27,173 bases of DNA from Chryseosolibacter sp966095595 (GCA_966095595.1 CBHTUB010000019.1:1-27173), one strand, 5' to 3'; counted from the stretch's first letter, positions 15,778 through 23,434 are shown. Made by a program: numbers and translations. The notes: generated from the letters alone by a model not told the origin.

Positions 15778-16665
15778 CTATTTCTTTCGGATGTAGATAT
15801 CTCCGTTGTAGTTTTTCATGGTGATATCGGGACCACCGCCGTTAACATTGCCACGCTTCCAGTCATCTACCTTTACCCGATAAACACCACTGCCGGAATC
15901 CTTTTGCTGCACCGGGCCACTGCTGACGATGTTCACATCGAATCCTGTATATATCTCGCCCTGCTCGGTTTTCATCTTCAGCGTCGCTTTGAGGGTTGAT
16001 GGGAACGTAAGGTCGATATCGCCATTGTATGTACTGAAAGACATCGGCGAACCGTCTGTAACTTTGTCAAACGTCACTTTGATCTCGCCATTATAGGTCG
16101 TGGCTACAGCCGAGCCAGAGATGTTGAGGGCCGTGATCTCGCCATTATAATTCTGCAACTCTACCTCGCCCTGGATGTTGGTAACCATCAGATCTCCGCC
16201 ATTGTAAGTGTGTACCTCGAGGTCGATCGATGAAGGAACTTCAATTTCAAGGTTCAGTCTAATGTGCCATGAATCAGATTGCACTTTCACGAAGTTATTG
16301 CTCTCCACCACCTCAAGGTCCATTCCTCCACCGCCAATGCGCTTCAAGCCGTCTTTCGATTTGCCATCATCGTTGTTGCCATGATTGTTGTGATTCCTAT
16401 CGTGATGATCCTCCTCATCGCTTTCCTCGCAATCTTCACATTCTCCCTCCTCGACTGCCTTGTATTTGACGAGGATGTCCTTTCTTCCCGTTCCTTTCAC
16501 TGTGATCGATCCATAATTCAAATGGGCCTTTAGCTTTGCCCGTTTCGCGGGATCCGACAATGGCACCGTAAACTCATTTGAACTCTGCGCCCATGACGTG
16601 CCCGACAACATGATCATTACCAACGTCATCAAACACAAGCCCAATACAACAATTCCCTTTTTCAT
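15778..16665 (-). CDS. Exported DUF4097 beta-strand-repeat protein with acidic/His-rich insert
   Basis: A 295-residue protein with a signal peptide (residues 1-27, ending in SWAQ). From about residue 45 it shows the repetitive beta strands of the DUF4097 family, with recurrent YNGDI/YNGEI motifs (NYNGEI, TYNGEI, TYNGDI and NYNGDI at the end), suggesting a right-handed beta-helix. Residues about 72-105 are an unusual insert with two cysteines, many Asp and Glu, and several His and Asn, which could bind metal. It is the last gene of the second sigma module, 40 bases after its paralogue. The family is often found beside anti-sigma genes, but its biochemical role is not established. The protein is probably periplasmic or surface-located. 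Confidence 0.85.
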   Translation of the reverse strand: MKKGIVVLGLCLMTLVMIMLSGTSWAQSSNEFTVPLSDPAKRAKLKAHLNYGSITVKGTGRKDILVKYKAVEEGECEDCEESDEEDHHDRNHNNHGNNDDGKSKDGLKRIGGGGMDLEVVESNNFVKVQSDSWHIRLNLEIEVPSSIDLEVHTYNGGDLMVTNIQGEVELQNYNGEITALNISGSAVATTYNGEIKVTFDKVTDGSPMSFSTYNGDIDLTFPSTLKATLKMKTEQGEIYTGFDVNIVSSGPVQQKDSGSGVYRVKVDDWKRGNVNGGGPDITMKNYNGDIYIRKK

Positions 16666-16705
16666 ATGTAGTCTGTTAAAAATCTCCTTTAAATTCTCTT
16701 ACTTC

Positions 16706-17584
16706 TTATTTTTCCTTCAAGTAGACATTCCCGTTGAATGTTTCAAAATCAAGCAGGGGTCCTCCTTTTCCGATCTTATACCTGTTACCGTTTACCTTGT
16801 AGCGTATCCCCTCTCCCTTCTCGACCTTTTCTATGATCGCCGGAAGCGGATCGATGCCATTGATGTTCGTGAACAGCTCGCCGTTGAAACTTTCGAAGCT
16901 GAGGTTCGCCGCGAGCTCCTTCCTGAAGAATGCATTGATGTCACCATTCAGGGAATAGAATCGACAATCTTTCGATGGATTGCTGTTGTAGTCTATGTCG
17001 ACGTCACCGTTGATGGTGCTGGCAACCGCCTCGCGCTCAAGGTTTGCAAGATGAATACCGCCATTGATGTTGTTTGCACGGATCGAACCCGATACGTTCT
17101 GCACGTCGATCTCACCTTCGTTGATCGTGCTCGCCGTTACATGAATTCGTCTCGGAACCTTTACGACAAAGTCCATTTTGTAGTCATACTCCGTCTCGCA
17201 GTGACCGTCGTTGCAATTCCAGTTGTAACCCCAGCCCTTGCTCCAGCCATCACCATTTCTCCTGCTTTTGCCAAACGAATTACAACCATTGGCGACATAC
17301 AGGATAATCGAGTCCGCCACGTTGACCACACCAAGTTGCAGCTCTGCTTTGCCCTTCTCCAGTCTTGCGGCAGTCTTGCCGCTCACCCATTTGTTGACCT
17401 CAATCAGGATCTTGTCCCCGTCGTAGCCCTGGACTTTCACGTCGCCATTGATGTTTGCGATCAACAGCGCATTGGCGTCGGATATTTTTTCAAAGGTCAT
17501 CTCACGGACGATCTTTTCGGTATGTGTTTGAGCGGATGCTACGGTAGCACAAATCGCCGTGAGCAGTGTTATGAAAAATTTCAT
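16706..17584 (-). CDS. Exported DUF4097 beta-strand-repeat protein, paralogue of the next gene
   Basis: A 292-residue protein with a signal peptide (residues 1-19, VASAQ). Repeated beta-strand motifs such as NINGDVKV, TINEGEIDV, NINGGIHL, TINGDVDI, SLNGDINA and TFNGNVYL identify the DUF4097 type. Between the first strands lies an insert (about 98-136) rich in Gly, Trp, Asn and Ser with three cysteines (C101, C124 and C129). The downstream paralogue has its acidic/His insert at a comparable place. Its start is only five bases after the HEAT-repeat anti-sigma candidate, so both belong to one operon. It is likely an envelope protein under control of the sigma factor; function unknown. A 387-codon open frame on the opposite strand is only a shadow. 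Confidence 0.85.
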   Translation of the reverse strand: MKFFITLLTAICATVASAQTHTEKIVREMTFEKISDANALLIANINGDVKVQGYDGDKILIEVNKWVSGKTAARLEKGKAELQLGVVNVADSIILYVANGCNSFGKSRRNGDGWSKGWGYNWNCNDGHCETEYDYKMDFVVKVPRRIHVTASTINEGEIDVQNVSGSIRANNINGGIHLANLEREAVASTINGDVDIDYNSNPSKDCRFYSLNGDINAFFRKELAANLSFESFNGELFTNINGIDPLPAIIEKVEKGEGIRYKVNGNRYKIGKGGPLLDFETFNGNVYLKEK

Positions 17585-17589
17585 AATCG

Positions 17590-18378
17590 TCAGATTAATA
17601 CTTTGATACTTTCTTTGATTTTCGATTTCACCTCTTCAGGTGTCTTTGCAGAGTCGACGATCTTCTCCAGTTCCTTCACGGAAGATTTTTCCTGGATCAT
17701 GACCATCAGTTCCGCCAATGCGATCTGGACAAGCGGCGATTGCTGCTTCGCGATCGACTGAATCAGCGCCTGACGCACTTCGCTATTCCTTGCGTAGGGT
17801 TTCAGGGCTTCCAGCGCAGCGAGCCTGACATTCACGTTTTCGTCCTCATTGAGGGTACGGACAAGTGCACTCGTGACCTTGACGCTTGCATCGTCCATAT
17901 CCTGCGTAAGACTAACAGCCTTGAGCCGTTCGGTTGCCGATTCCTTTTCGAGCAACGAGAGCATCATCATCTCTTTCAGGTTGACAACTTCCTGCGTGAG
18001 CGCCTGCATGTCGTTTTGCTGTACGGAGGCCGATGGCTTAACGAGATAGCCCACCCCTATACCAAGCGCCAGCATAAACGTTGCGAGGGCCAGCTTTGGA
18101 ACAAGGTTCTCCCAGCTGAAGAGTGCACGCCAGTCCATCAACCTTTTGCCTTTGCGTTTTTGAAGGGCAAGCATGTGATAAAAACGGTCGTCGAGATCGC
18201 CGGAAGGCACCGGGAACTGCATGGCAGAAACCCTGTGGTGTATAGCGGAAATTTGCTCCAGCTCTTCCATCTGTATCTCTCCGGATTCTATCATCCGCTC
18301 GAGCGCCGATTGCTCAGCGTCAGTCAATTTGCCTGCGTTAAACTTTCGGATCAATTCCGTTTTATTGAGATTGTTCAT
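17590..18378 (-). CDS. Single-span membrane anti-sigma factor candidate with HEAT repeats
   Basis: A 262-residue protein. Residues 1-75 are helical and acidic, with a small KLTDAEQSALERMI motif, and would lie in the cytoplasm. One membrane span is near residues 105-125 (LALATFMLALGIGVGYLV). After it come a helical linker and HEAT-like repeats in the C-terminal third (NVRLAALEALKPYA and similar). The zinc-binding Cys/His set of classical anti-sigma factors is absent. The start ATG at 18378 is two bases after the sigma stop; the longer frame to 18468 overlaps the sigma gene and is rejected. Gene order and topology point to an anti-sigma role, with the HEAT part outside as a possible sensing or docking surface. 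Confidence 0.75.
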   Translation of the reverse strand: MNNLNKTELIRKFNAGKLTDAEQSALERMIESGEIQMEELEQISAIHHRVSAMQFPVPSGDLDDRFYHMLALQKRKGKRLMDWRALFSWENLVPKLALATFMLALGIGVGYLVKPSASVQQNDMQALTQEVVNLKEMMMLSLLEKESATERLKAVSLTQDMDDASVKVTSALVRTLNEDENVNVRLAALEALKPYARNSEVRQALIQSIAKQQSPLVQIALAELMVMIQEKSSVKELEKIVDSAKTPEEVKSKIKESIKVLI

Positions 18379-18380
18379 GT

Positions 18381-18935
18381 CTATAAATGCTTCTCCAGTT
18401 GCTGATAAACTTCTTTCAAGTCCTGCAGCGCGCGAAATACTTTTACTTTCACCGCGCCCTCTGAACATCCGAGGATCTCGCCGATCTCTTTATATTTCTT
18501 ATCCTGAAATTTGCTGAGCAGAAGAACCTCTCTTTTTTCTTCGGGCAGTCTGTCCATGGCCATGGAGAGCAATTGCAATTCATCATCCTGCCTGAATTGA
18601 GTAACCCTGTTCTCTTCCGTGACGAGTCTGTTTTCCCAGTTCTCCAGAGCCTCCTTGTGCTGAACCTGGTTCTTCCGGAAATGGTCATGGCTCACATTGC
18701 GCGCGATATGAAACATCCATGTCCTGAAGTCGCCTTCGCCACGAAAGAGATACCGGTATTTCAGGATCCGGAAAAAAACATTCTGAATAAGATCTTCGCT
18801 GAGTTCACTATCCCGGGTCATGCCATAGAAAAAGCCATATAATGGTTTCTTATAGCGCTCAAACAGCAGCCCAAGCTTATCCAGGTCGCCCTCCTTTACC
18901 TTGAGCATCAACATGTTGTCGTCTAAAGCGTTCAA
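18381..18935 (-). CDS. ECF-type RNA polymerase sigma factor (second module)
   Basis: A sigma-70 family protein of 184 residues. Region 2 is clear in GLLFERYKKPLYGFFYGMT and DFRTWMFHIARNVSHDHFRK. Region 4 is a helix-turn-helix in KKYKEIGEILGCSEGAVKVKVFRALQDL. Related proteins that I recall begin with a similar DDxxLMLKVKEGDLDKLG stretch. That favours the TTG at 18935 as start, although ATG at 18914 or 18908 is possible and would lose part of it. It is followed after two bases by the HEAT-repeat anti-sigma candidate and then two DUF4097 genes. No convincing promoter was found upstream; ACCATTTG at 18940-18933 is only a partial match. Confidence 0.87.
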   Translation of the reverse strand: MNALDDNMLMLKVKEGDLDKLGLLFERYKKPLYGFFYGMTRDSELSEDLIQNVFFRILKYRYLFRGEGDFRTWMFHIARNVSHDHFRKNQVQHKEALENWENRLVTEENRVTQFRQDDELQLLSMAMDRLPEEKREVLLLSKFQDKKYKEIGEILGCSEGAVKVKVFRALQDLKEVYQQLEKHL

Positions 18936-19279
18936 ATGGTCCGGGTTCGTTTACGATAGGGAAACTTCGTGATTGAATATTGGTTACAGAAAAGTTAGGG
19001 ATTTTGACGGCATTTTAGTCAACAGGCTACAGCTGGCCTTTGGCGACGCAATTGTGCCAAACGGCCCTGATCAACAGTCTCCACTCATTACTCGTATACC
19101 GCATTTCAAGGAAGACAAAGGGAAATACAGCTTTACAAGTCGGAAAAACTAACTCTTTGCCGAGCGATCCGTGAACTTTGGGCCAGAGTTGTCCTGTGTA
19201 TTGACGGCCGCCTCTTTGTCACCATTTTCGTGCTTTCTCCCTTCGAAATTCGTATATTCATTAACCTTACCCGCCCAAT
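18936..19279. other. 344-base noncoding gap between second sigma module and nuclease gene
   Basis: No open frame with protein-like content and no RNA gene was recognised. It should carry divergent promoters for the sigma gene (-) and the nuclease gene (+). TATATTCA at 19253-19260 is a six-of-eight -7 match for the nuclease. The only marked structure is a long-stem hairpin at 19035-19066, listed separately. Confidence 0.5.
19035..19066. other. Intergenic inverted repeat / hairpin
   Basis: GGCCTTTGGC (19035-19044) pairs with GCCAAA plus GGCC (19056-19066), with one bulged C (19062) and an 11-base loop. No T-run follows on either strand, so it is not an intrinsic terminator. The core TTTGGC-N11-GCCAAA could be a protein operator or part of a small RNA. 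Function unknown. Confidence 0.5.
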
Positions 19280-19750
19280 ATGTACTACCTAAGTTTCTTT
19301 GTCCTGACCCTGTTCCTACAGCAGAACGAGTTTACAGCTCAGGTAACCACCGTTGAAGATGGCGACACATTCGAGGTTGTCATGGATGACAAAAAGAAAA
19401 TCGTGATCAGGCTGTTCGGCGTAGATTGCCCTGAAGACGGCCAGGCCTTCAGCAGCAAGGCAAAGCAATTCGTGGAAGCCCAGTGCCGTAATAAGCAAGT
19501 GAAGATCGTCAAGAACACCATAGACCCAAGAGGCAGGCTGGTGGCCGATGTATTCTTACCTGACGGTCGCTCGCTGGCGAAAGAGTTGCTAAAAGCAGGG
19601 TATGCGTGGCACTACAAACAATACTCCGACGATAAGGAACTGGACGCCCTAGAGCAGGAAGCCCGAAAGCACAAGAAGGGATTATGGAATGAAGCAAACC
19701 CGATATCGCCGTGGGAGTACAGACAAAGCAAGCAGGCGAAGGGGCATTGA
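19280..19750 (+). CDS. Thermonuclease (staphylococcal nuclease) family protein
   Basis: A 156-residue protein with a short hydrophobic N-terminus (residues 1-14), probably a signal peptide. The single SNase domain contains VEDGDTFEV, then IRLFGVDCPEDGQ with the Arg, Asp and Glu corresponding to the catalytic Arg35, Asp40 and Glu43, and RGRLVADVF with the Arg87 equivalent. KKGLW is also typical of the family's C-terminal end. The active-site set appears complete, so a calcium-dependent extracellular or periplasmic nuclease is likely. It stands alone and is followed one base later by a 7-bp repeat array. Homologues lacking a cleavable signal exist, so localisation is less certain than family. 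Confidence 0.9.
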   Translation: MYYLSFFVLTLFLQQNEFTAQVTTVEDGDTFEVVMDDKKKIVIRLFGVDCPEDGQAFSSKAKQFVEAQCRNKQVKIVKNTIDPRGRLVADVFLPDGRSLAKELLKAGYAWHYKQYSDDKELDALEQEARKHKKGLWNEANPISPWEYRQSKQAKGH

Positions 19751-19751
19751 T

Positions 19752-19810
19752 AGGCAATAGTCATTATTAGTCATTAGTCATTAGTCAATGATCAATAGTC
19801 AATGGTCAGA
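19752..19810 (+). repeat. 7-bp-period array (AGTCATT/AGTCAAT) after the nuclease gene
   Basis: From one base after the stop codon come AGGCAAT and AGTCATT, a three-base interruption, then AGTCATT twice, AGTCAAT, GATCAAT, AGTCAAT and a diverged GGTCAGA. AGTCAAT is identical to unit C of the array after purB, so the two arrays belong to one family, 12 kb apart. Confidence 0.85.
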
Positions 19811-19860
19811 GGGGCTGGGATAAATGGTGGGAGCAGAACGTGAGGGCTGGATCAGGCATT

Positions 19861-19902
19861 TAGCAAACCGCCAGTAGCCAAATGCGAATAGCCATATCCC
19901 AA
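19861..19902 (+). repeat. Degenerate 7-bp-period array (TAGCCAA-like)
   Basis: Six consecutive 7-mers: TAGCAAA, CCGCCAG, TAGCCAA, ATGCGAA, TAGCCAT and ATCCCAA. The similarity between units is partial, so this may be a decayed array. It abuts the terminator of the 19953 gene. Confidence 0.4.
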
Positions 19903-19931
19903 ACAAAAAAGGCCACCTTTCGATGACCTTT
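19902..19931 (-). terminator. Intrinsic terminator of the coiled-coil membrane protein gene
   Basis: On the - strand AAAGGTCA (19931-19924) pairs with TGGCCTTT (19915-19908), one pair being G-T, around an eight-base loop. A run of T follows (19910-19904). It starts 21 bases after the stop codon at 19953. Confidence 0.75.
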
Positions 19932-19952
19932 CGTTTTTGGAAATATTAAAAC

Positions 19953-20555
19953 TTACAATGCTCCTAATTCCATCAGCTTGTTGCGCTCGTTCTGAAGCTC
20001 ACGCGACAGCTTGGTTTGTTTATCCATGGCCTTACGCTTGTATTCCTCATACTCATTGCTAATTGCGTTGGCAAGGTCTGCCTTTTCCTTCAAGCCGTTC
20101 CTAAGCGTCTTGAGCATATAGACGATCACCGCAATAGTCAGTCCAAGACCGAGGATAATTACACCCACAAGCCCGGCAAAGAAGCCTTTGGCAAAATCAA
20201 TACCCAGCACTTTGATGTGCGTGCTTGCATACTCAACGTCCTTCATTGACGCTTCCTTTGATGCAAGTGTTTCCTTACTTTGATCGAGTTCCTTTTGAAG
20301 CTTTGCAACATTGGCATTCGCTGCGCGAATTGCGGCCTGTTTCGCCTGGACCGAATCAATAACAATCTTCCACCATGCATCCAGCAGATTCTCTTTAATC
20401 ACCTTATAGTCCTGGTAGTTTTGCGATTTAGACTTCATGACCAGGTAGCGTTCACGTAAGGTCTGGCTGTCAGGGTTCAATGCGTCGCCGGCAGTTTGTG
20501 CAAATGCACCACCAATACTCAACACGCAAATCAACAGAAGGGCAAATTGCTTCAT
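19953..20555 (-). CDS. Exported coiled-coil membrane protein of unknown function
   Basis: A 200-residue protein. It has a signal peptide (residues 1-19, GGAFAQ), a periplasmic helical domain (about 25-80), and a coiled coil (about 75-108, AKLQKELDQSKETLASKEAS). One membrane span follows (about 121-148, GFFAGLVGVIILGLGLTIAV), then a charged cytoplasmic coiled-coil tail rich in Lys and Glu. I assign no function. The topology (helical outside, span, helical inside) could suit a scaffold or signalling adaptor, which is inference. It appears monocistronic with its own terminator. A 10-base palindrome, CTCCGCGGAG (20608-20617), lies about 50 bases upstream of the ATG, and TAGTTTAC near 20630 is a weak -7 match. 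Confidence 0.82.
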   Translation of the reverse strand: MKQFALLLICVLSIGGAFAQTAGDALNPDSQTLRERYLVMKSKSQNYQDYKVIKENLLDAWWKIVIDSVQAKQAAIRAANANVAKLQKELDQSKETLASKEASMKDVEYASTHIKVLGIDFAKGFFAGLVGVIILGLGLTIAVIVYMLKTLRNGLKEKADLANAISNEYEEYKRKAMDKQTKLSRELQNERNKLMELGAL

Positions 20556-20596
20556 AAGTGGAATATGTTTACAGTTGTTCTTAATTCTTCCCTAAG

Positions 20597-20620
20597 TTAC
20601 TCACGCTCTCCGCGGAGTAA
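20597..20620. promoter_or_regulatory. Palindromic element upstream of the coiled-coil membrane protein gene
   Basis: A perfect palindrome CTCCGCGGAG (20608-20617) is interleaved with an inverted pair TTACTC (20597-20602) and GAGTAA (20615-20620). The two pairings exclude each other. It sits 42-65 bases before the start codon. It may be an operator or a structured leader; no known site is recognised. Confidence 0.3.
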
Positions 20621-20771
20621 TATGTAAACTATGTCAGACCCCAAAAAATTCGACCAACAATGATCTTTACCGTTGAAATTCTTTAAGCGACGTTTTCATG
20701 CATCCGCAATGGGTATAAATATCCCGATAAACGGTGAAACAAGTATCTTTGTGGCAGAAAGCAAGCAGAAC

Positions 20772-22733
20772 TTAAGGTTGCTTTGTGATGTAGATATCCG
20801 TCGATTGGACCTGAACCAGCATTCCGAAAAGTTCGCGCAAGTAGGGATATTCCGCCGCATTGTAAAGACTTTTTGAAATATTGAATGAAAAGGCAACGTT
20901 GACGGTATTGGCCATCTCCTTCACGTCATACAACAACCTGCCGCCATTACCCGGCAACGTTTTTGCCACAGGCGATGGCAGATCTGTAGGCATCATGCCA
21001 GCCGGATAGTTAAGCGTGAACATCACACTTTCGTCGATTGGAACACCAAAATCCACCGGGTAGATGCGGTCGGGTGCCACAAATGGATTGACTGACCACT
21101 TGTCCAGCAAAAAAGGGTTAATAAGCATTCCTCTACCCGACGAAGCTTCCTCACCTACAATCCTGATCGTTTCGAGTAACGGCAAATGTATGCTGTCGAG
21201 GTTTTCGATCTTCATGTCAAGCACCCTGAAATTCCGGCTCTTGTTCCGGAACTCTGCGATATAGGCATCCACATCATTTGACCGATAGATCTCCCCGCGT
21301 TTTTCGAGCGCTGCATAACCGTGATATGTCATTTGCAAGGTTCCATCATAGGTTCCGTCATCCTTCACATTCAACGTGTAGACTGCCTGGGTCTTGTCTT
21401 TCGCACCGGGAGCCAACTCGATAAAGGACGATCCATCTTCACCGAGCACGCGTCCCTTTCCATTCAGGCAGCGAACAGGCAACATTCCCGGTGACACAAG
21501 ATCATCGGTTGCATCGAGCAAATAAAATTTATTGTTCACCTTAGCGCGTGCAACTACATAATTAAAATCACTGATCACCGGGTGAATATCGATAGGCAAG
21601 CCGTTATCACGTGTCGATAGGATAACAGGGTCCGTCGAAATTCCTGCATATTTCAACGCCGCGATCAGGGTAAGGTTGATGTCTGCCACATTTCCTGATT
21701 TGCTCGTGAATGCCTTTTTTATTCCATTGTCCGAGAACATTCCCATTTTTCCGGTCCACGTATAGGAGTGCCGCACCATGTCGAATATCTTCTGCATACG
21801 CTTCAACTCGTCCTTTTCAGAGGCCAGGATCACGGCAATCTCCGTCTCAAGCACATCCTTTCCTTTCTTCAGCTGAACACCGAATCTTTCCTCATGCCGA
21901 AGCTCGCTTTCTGCATCTTTCCATTCCTTCGTTATCTTGTCTACACGACCATCGAAGTATCTTAGCTCCGACAGCTCGAAGTTGATCGACGAAATATGAT
22001 TGGATGGAGCCGTCATGAACTTCTCCTCCACGAAAGCAGGAATGTTTTTCATCGCCCACGTGAACGAAGAGCAGTCCGCCTTTGCATTTCCGCCGGGAGA
22101 AAAGCACTCCTTCACGATTTCATTTTCATTCGTAGACAACTTGAGGTATCCCTTCAGTGTGATATTATAAACATAGTTACCGGGTATCTCTGCTTCGTAC
22201 TGGCTAAACAACTTGGGGATGTTCGATTGAAACTCCCAGCCGTGAAAGTTATACAGGAATGGCGATTCCTTCACATAAAAGATCTCGATGATCGATCCCA
22301 CCTTCACGTTAGGTATCGCAAATTTCGTAACGGCTGTATGCTTACTTAAATCTTCCCTGAAAACCTGCTTCCGACTTAACTTCGTTTCGACTATACCGCC
22401 CTTCTCAAAATTGTAGGACGATGCCTTAACCGTATTGATCGTCTCACTGCCACGTTCGTTCTTATACAGGTAAATTTTATAGTCAGCTTCAGCAAGCCCC
22501 TTCGCCTTTAATATTTTTATCCTGACAAAATAGTGAACCATCAGATTATGCTCTCCACCGTTGTCGACATGGGCCTCTCCATACTCCGCCAGCACAATAG
22601 CATTTGCTCCCGTATCGAGCGGGTAGGTACTGGTCTTGAAATCGGAGAAACCTACTTTTCCGAAATGCTCCTCCTGCGCCAGGAGTATCGTTGTGCTGAT
22701 GAAAATGAGAGCAACGGGAAATAGTGATCGCAT
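20772..22733 (-). CDS. DUF3857 / transglutaminase-fold exported protein, catalytic residues lost
   Basis: A 653-residue protein with a signal peptide (residues 1-19, LLAQE). An N-terminal DUF3857 beta domain spans about 45-260. A transglutaminase-like domain covers about 290-420 and a beta-rich C-terminal domain completes it. In the transglutaminase-like domain the position normally held by the catalytic Cys reads SGNVADIN (Asn348), and the His position reads DFNYVVA (Tyr392); only the Asp in LLDATD (407) remains. A protease or transglutaminase activity is therefore unlikely, and a binding or scaffold role in the periplasm is more plausible. It follows the oxidoreductase gene by 50 bases on the same strand and may be transcribed with it. 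Family fairly sure, function unknown. Confidence 0.87.
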   Translation of the reverse strand: MRSLFPVALIFISTTILLAQEEHFGKVGFSDFKTSTYPLDTGANAIVLAEYGEAHVDNGGEHNLMVHYFVRIKILKAKGLAEADYKIYLYKNERGSETINTVKASSYNFEKGGIVETKLSRKQVFREDLSKHTAVTKFAIPNVKVGSIIEIFYVKESPFLYNFHGWEFQSNIPKLFSQYEAEIPGNYVYNITLKGYLKLSTNENEIVKECFSPGGNAKADCSSFTWAMKNIPAFVEEKFMTAPSNHISSINFELSELRYFDGRVDKITKEWKDAESELRHEERFGVQLKKGKDVLETEIAVILASEKDELKRMQKIFDMVRHSYTWTGKMGMFSDNGIKKAFTSKSGNVADINLTLIAALKYAGISTDPVILSTRDNGLPIDIHPVISDFNYVVARAKVNNKFYLLDATDDLVSPGMLPVRCLNGKGRVLGEDGSSFIELAPGAKDKTQAVYTLNVKDDGTYDGTLQMTYHGYAALEKRGEIYRSNDVDAYIAEFRNKSRNFRVLDMKIENLDSIHLPLLETIRIVGEEASSGRGMLINPFLLDKWSVNPFVAPDRIYPVDFGVPIDESVMFTLNYPAGMMPTDLPSPVAKTLPGNGGRLLYDVKEMANTVNVAFSFNISKSLYNAAEYPYLRELFGMLVQVQSTDIYITKQP

Positions 22734-22783
22734 GAAGGGTTCTTTAAAATTCGAACCTTGAAGATACGAAAGGTTTAGAGAAG

Positions 22784-23434
22784 CTACACCTTCAACAGCT
22801 TAAACGCATGACTCCATTCGTTCCTGAGGAATCCAGGTATACACCACAAAATACAGAGCGGCTCGATTGCCCGCGCACCTTCAACGTCACCCATATCCGA
22901 TATATCCCAACCGAATTCATTGAGTATTTTTTCCACTTCACGTTTTGCAGAAGCATCGTTGCCACAAATGAACATCGTAGGTTTGCCTTCCCTGAACTGA
23001 GGATCAACCATACGTGCATTGCCGACGCAGCTGAATGCCTTCACAAACTTCGATGACGGAGCCGCCACCTGCAACTTTTCCATCAGGGATGAATTCAGAT
23101 CGGTAAAAAACTGAACGAGTCCTTTTTTAGGAGGCGCATCGGCAATCGGATTCGTGGTATCGATTACAACTTTATTGGCAAGTGCGCTGCCAAGGTTTTT
23201 AACGACATTCTCCGCTACGGTGCCCTTCACGGCAAGTACAATAACTTCTCCATAGGATGCAGTCTCTTCAAACGTTCCGGTCTTCAAACTCAGTTTTGCC
23301 TCGGCCTTCCATGACTCGAATTTCTTCGGGTCACGCGAGCCGATCATGACGTCATGACCATGCTTCACAAAACCAGCCGCGAGCACTTTTGCTACCTGGC
23401 CTGATCCGAGAATGCCTATCTTTTTTGAAGCCAT
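22784..23434 (-). CDS. NADP-binding oxidoreductase, F420-dependent NADP reductase-like
   Basis: A 216-residue cytoplasmic protein. The N-terminal Rossmann fold has GILGSGQVAKVLAAGF (residues 7-22), whose Gly pattern matches GxGxxA-type binding. GSRDPKKF near residues 32-39 is the place where NADP-specific members bind the phosphate. Later landmarks are VILAVKG and VVIDTTNPI. The fold matches the NADPH-dependent F420 reductase / NADP oxidoreductase (pfam F420_oxidored) group, but many members in bacteria without F420 use other substrates, so no reaction is assigned. It is divergent from the phosphoesterase at 23514 and lies upstream of the DUF3857 gene. Confidence 0.85.
   Translation of the reverse strand: MASKKIGILGSGQVAKVLAAGFVKHGHDVMIGSRDPKKFESWKAEAKLSLKTGTFEETASYGEVIVLAVKGTVAENVVKNLGSALANKVVIDTTNPIADAPPKKGLVQFFTDLNSSLMEKLQVAAPSSKFVKAFSCVGNARMVDPQFREGKPTMFICGNDASAKREVEKILNEFGWDISDMGDVEGARAIEPLCILWCIPGFLRNEWSHAFKLLKV

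Noticed and set aside
16598..17761. A 387-codon open frame on the + strand
   Set aside because: It lies wholly antisense to the two DUF4097 genes and the HEAT-repeat gene, crosses their boundaries, and shows no domain or signal-peptide logic. The - strand frames have signal peptides and repeat motifs.
17740..18405. A 221-codon open frame on the + strand
   Set aside because: Antisense shadow of the HEAT-repeat anti-sigma candidate; its composition is unlike a folded protein and no start context supports it.
19953..20555. tRNA methyltransferase label for the coiled-coil membrane protein
   Set aside because: I have a vague memory of that name on similar proteins, but this one has a signal peptide, a membrane span and coiled coils, and no methyltransferase motif.
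20680..20740. Terminator hairpin after the DUF3857 gene (GGGTAT...ATCCC)
   Set aside because: The arms do not pair without bulges, leave a two-base loop, and have no T-run on the - strand.
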